Assembly (NCBI GenBank): GCA_037178975.1
Contig: JASJZH010000003.1
Coordinates: 1,798,001-1,862,000, forward strand
Length of the DNA stretch: 64,000 nucleotides
Source: Oscheius tipulae
Taxonomy: Eukaryota > Nematoda > Chromadorea > Rhabditida > Rhabditidae
Direction of reading: 5' to 3'
Shown: in pieces, positions 61,401-64,000 of the stretch
Layout: each line of letters starts with the position of its first letter
How positions within the stretch are numbered: position 1 is the stretch's first letter
Made by a program: the position numbers and the translations under genes
Notes under the pieces: generated by a model
Database searches by the model: none
Told to the model about the DNA's origin: nothing
What the model saw: only the letters and a program-made list of their open reading frames with translations

Positions 61401-63804
61401 AGACTTTTTTGCCTCGTTATTGCATGCAGAATCGGGTCCGAGCGTCTCCGAGAGGTGAGAAAGACAGAAAGGGCAAGAGTCAGACGGTCTGGCAGTGACA
61501 AGAACCTGTTTCCTTCCTACTACCACCACTTTATTGGTACTGTTTTGATTAGCATCAGCTTCCGCCCTGGTCATGTAGTCCTTCATTTCTTTACCGTACT
61601 TGGAATACCGTTTTTCTCCTCCAAAAATACACTTTCTTATCTTGTGATGCTCTGCAAACTTGTAGACTTTAATCTGCTCTTCAACTCTCAGAACATAAAA
61701 AAAAGTTCATGGGCAGGAAAAAGGAGATTTAAACGAGGCTCCCCCATCCTATCACTATCAAAGGGGGATATGGAAGTCGAAACAGTCGTTTGAACTGTTT
61801 ATGGTCTCTCCCGAATAGTTTCCGTCTTTTGGAGAGAGAATATTACTGCGGTGGCTGAAAGAGACAGAGAGAGACGAGAAGCGAATCTTCTTCTGTCCAA
61901 ACCAAGGACGCCTCCCCCTCTTCTATCTATCGATATGATGACTAGACTATCACACAGCTGGTCGTGGAGACCGGGTCGTTCTCATGTGTTCTTTCTCATA
62001 TTTTTCATGTCTTGATTGGGGAGAAAACAACCGTGGTTCTTTATCACTACGACTTTCACGTTTCCTTTTCACTCTTCTCATTTTCGAAAACCTCTTTCCT
62101 TACACATTCTTTACTTCTCTAATGCCCAAACTCGGGAATCCAATGAAGCACCTATTCAACTATTTTCGACACTTTTTCATACCCTGTATGAGTCTATTGA
62201 ACTTGCAATTAACTATTTTCTGCACTTACGTAAAGTTTCGAACCACTGAAATGTTCCAACCTGGTTCTAGGAGACAGTAAGTACCTCCTCCGCGTCACGA
62301 TAAACTCCAGCCCATTTAATCCCGAATTTCTGGATCAATATCCTGTTCGGTTCCAGTTCGACTAGTTTACCGTTTATGGGTAGTTTTCAAACTTTTTCAA
62401 CAATTGCCGAGCAGAAAGTAGGTTCACAAAACGTGAATTTGACCCTCTGATGCGTCATGTCTTCTCCTACTGAACATTCTTTTCTTTTGACTGCTAGTGT
62501 TGACAGAATTCGGTATGCAATTGTGCGGACGCCTTGCGGACGGACGGACTTTTATAGCCTAAGCTCCTCTGTTTTTGTATCACTGGAGACGTGGTTTCGG
62601 CACACAGAAAAATAAAACAACACATTTCACACTACTAATCCTCGCTCTCCTATTTGACCTCTAAACTGTTTCAAGCTCTGCAATGGTCAACTTGTAATTC
62701 CAAACTCCGCTGTCTCTCTAAAATGTTTCACAGACCAAAAAGACACTGACGATCCGTTCCGGCTCTGAACTCTTGTATACAGCTTTATACCGAAATTTCC
62801 CAAAGGTTAGTGAATGAGACTCTGCTAGTCAACAAAGACCACTTTCAGTCCAACGACAGTTTTCATCTCCAAGATTCTTTCCGTTTATTTACCTTGGCCG
62901 AGACAACCATTCTAAGAGAATGATCATCTCCGAAACTCGATTTTCCTCACACAGTTTGTGATCGTTTAGCCTCCGAACCATCACTTAGAGAACATAATTC
63001 GATGTTCCTCCACTCACTCACTTGACATGTTTTCCCTCAAAAATCAATCAGTTGTTTCCCTTACAATGGCAAATCCGCCGACCCGACTGACGGTTATAAT
63101 CTCATCAAATTGGAACTGTTTTCATTCATGGTTCTCTGTTTTAGCTGTCAGAGTGAAAAAGAGATCGAAAGGACACACCCGACTAGGACAAAATTCCTGA
63201 AATTGTGACCTTTTCGTGTCATCCATTAATCTGGCTGCTGATACTGCTACGAGCGAGCGCGGAGCGTGTTTATCACTGCCAGGTTTCTGTTTCAAACTAT
63301 TCGGGGGGCATGTTTTTCGATGACAAATTGTTAGTCATCGTAGTCAAGCACACTGATTTTGGCGGAGGGGAACATGCTCCACTGCATTTTTGAGGTTTCT
63401 GTTAGCCGCCACAACTTTAAAAATTCGGCGCGACTTTCTCATGTTTTTCGCTATTTTATCCTATTTTACTTTTCCGTTGTTTTGTTCGTAAAATCGAACT
63501 CTGCGAGCAGGGAAGTTTAGTTGGCAACAAATTCAACAGAAAAGTTGCCCGCGGTTTCTCCAGTTCGAAAGACCCCAAAATTATCTACCTGACCATCTCT
63601 TGAGGTCACAGTCCAAGATGGAGATGTACTAATTTGTTGTTTGTTCCAAACCAAAACTGTTTGCCAGAACTTTATTTCTACAGCTTGTGGTCGAAAGATT
63701 AAATGATTTCTTTCTAACTCAAAACTTCAAAAAACCTGCTGTCTCTATGTCCTTTGGGAGATATTCTAATTTTCCGATTTTCTTGCCAAAAGTAAAAAAA
63801 GTCT
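61401..63804. other. intergenic, no gene recognised
   Basis: A diverged hairpin repeat copy (about 61643-61700) and a fragment near 62515-62560 with GTGCGGACGCC, related to 16500, are the only features seen. Open frames are short and look like chance. Confidence 0.5.
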
Positions 63805-63876
63805 GGGCCGAGCCGGGGATCGATCCCGGGACCTCTCGCACCCTAAGCGAGAATCATACCACTAGACCACTCGGCC
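63805..63876 (-). tRNA. trnP-AGG: tRNA-Pro (AGG)
   Basis: Reverse orientation, same sequence as the other two intact copies. The conserved spacer follows (63877-64000), so a tRNA-Gly should start about 4 bp beyond the window end. Confidence 0.95.
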
Positions 63877-64000
63877 ACGATTTGGGTAAAAATCTCCTTA
63901 CGGGAGATGTCCCGTATCCTATCGTCTTGTCCAGAACCTGTTTCTGGATCTGATCCCTTTTGGATCCAGCGATCTCCTTCGGTCAATTATTTTCGGTAAC
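63877..64000. repeat. conserved Gly/Pro spacer, inverted, cut by window end
   Basis: 124 bp matching the reverse complement of 47847-47973 to the last base, ending TTTTCGGTAAC. Confidence 0.85.

Overview
This window is nuclear DNA of a nematode. The evidence is an SL1-type spliced-leader RNA gene, a cuticle-collagen amino-terminal exon, two nuclear hormone receptors with nematode-type P-boxes (CNGCKTFFRR, CNGCGSFFRR), a serpentine chemoreceptor-like GPCR, an MSP-like domain, and many introns of about 35-60 nt. I cannot name the species. Genes lie on both strands. They are cut into short exons whose introns are often built from degenerate GACAGAGA/TCTCTGTC sequence.

Layout. 0-5.3 kb: no gene recognised. 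5.4-7.4 kb: a tiny membrane protein, an uncharacterised protein and a broken cuticle collagen followed by an inverted-repeat element. 8.1-11.7 kb: DUF288 (STELLO-like) protein. 12.4-13.5 kb: unrecognised multi-exon gene. 15.0 kb: 66-aa secreted 12-cysteine peptide. 15.5-18.5 kb (-): nuclear hormone receptor with a tRNA-Ser in its first intron. 19.5-22.1 kb: SINE-like insertion and two membrane proteins (-). 22.5-23.4 kb: secreted protein. 23.5-24.7 kb (-): GPCR. 25.9-27.7 kb (-): second nuclear receptor. 28-30.8 kb: repeats and a dead mariner. 32.1-34.1 kb: MFSD8/CLN7-like transporter, converging on a REEP-family gene with an MSP-like tail (34.1-36.1 kb). 37.4-38.2 kb: helical protein of unknown function. 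38.4-38.7 kb: gene with an in-frame stop. 39.3-39.9 kb: Cys/His-repeat protein. 40.1-47.7 kb: non-NMDA ionotropic glutamate receptor. 48.2-51.8 kb: two Cys-cluster membrane proteins flanking a CEP104-like gene (-). 52.3 kb (-): SL1 RNA. 53.2 kb: LINE relic. 54.0-55.4 kb: SnoaL/DUF4440-type secreted protein. 55.5-59.0 kb (-): KANSL3-like protein. 59.5-61.1 kb: Cys-rich and CUB-like secreted proteins. 61.1-64.0 kb: tRNA genes in mostly empty sequence.

The genes look like unrelated housekeeping, receptor and secreted-protein genes rather than one pathway. The most unusual structure is a tRNA cassette: tRNA-Gly(UCC) and tRNA-Pro(AGG) placed head to head across a conserved spacer of about 127 bp. 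It occurs four times at different stages of decay. Several tRNA genes or relics lie inside introns of protein-coding genes. Exon joins were read by eye from GT/AG sites and reading-frame continuity, so individual boundaries may be off.
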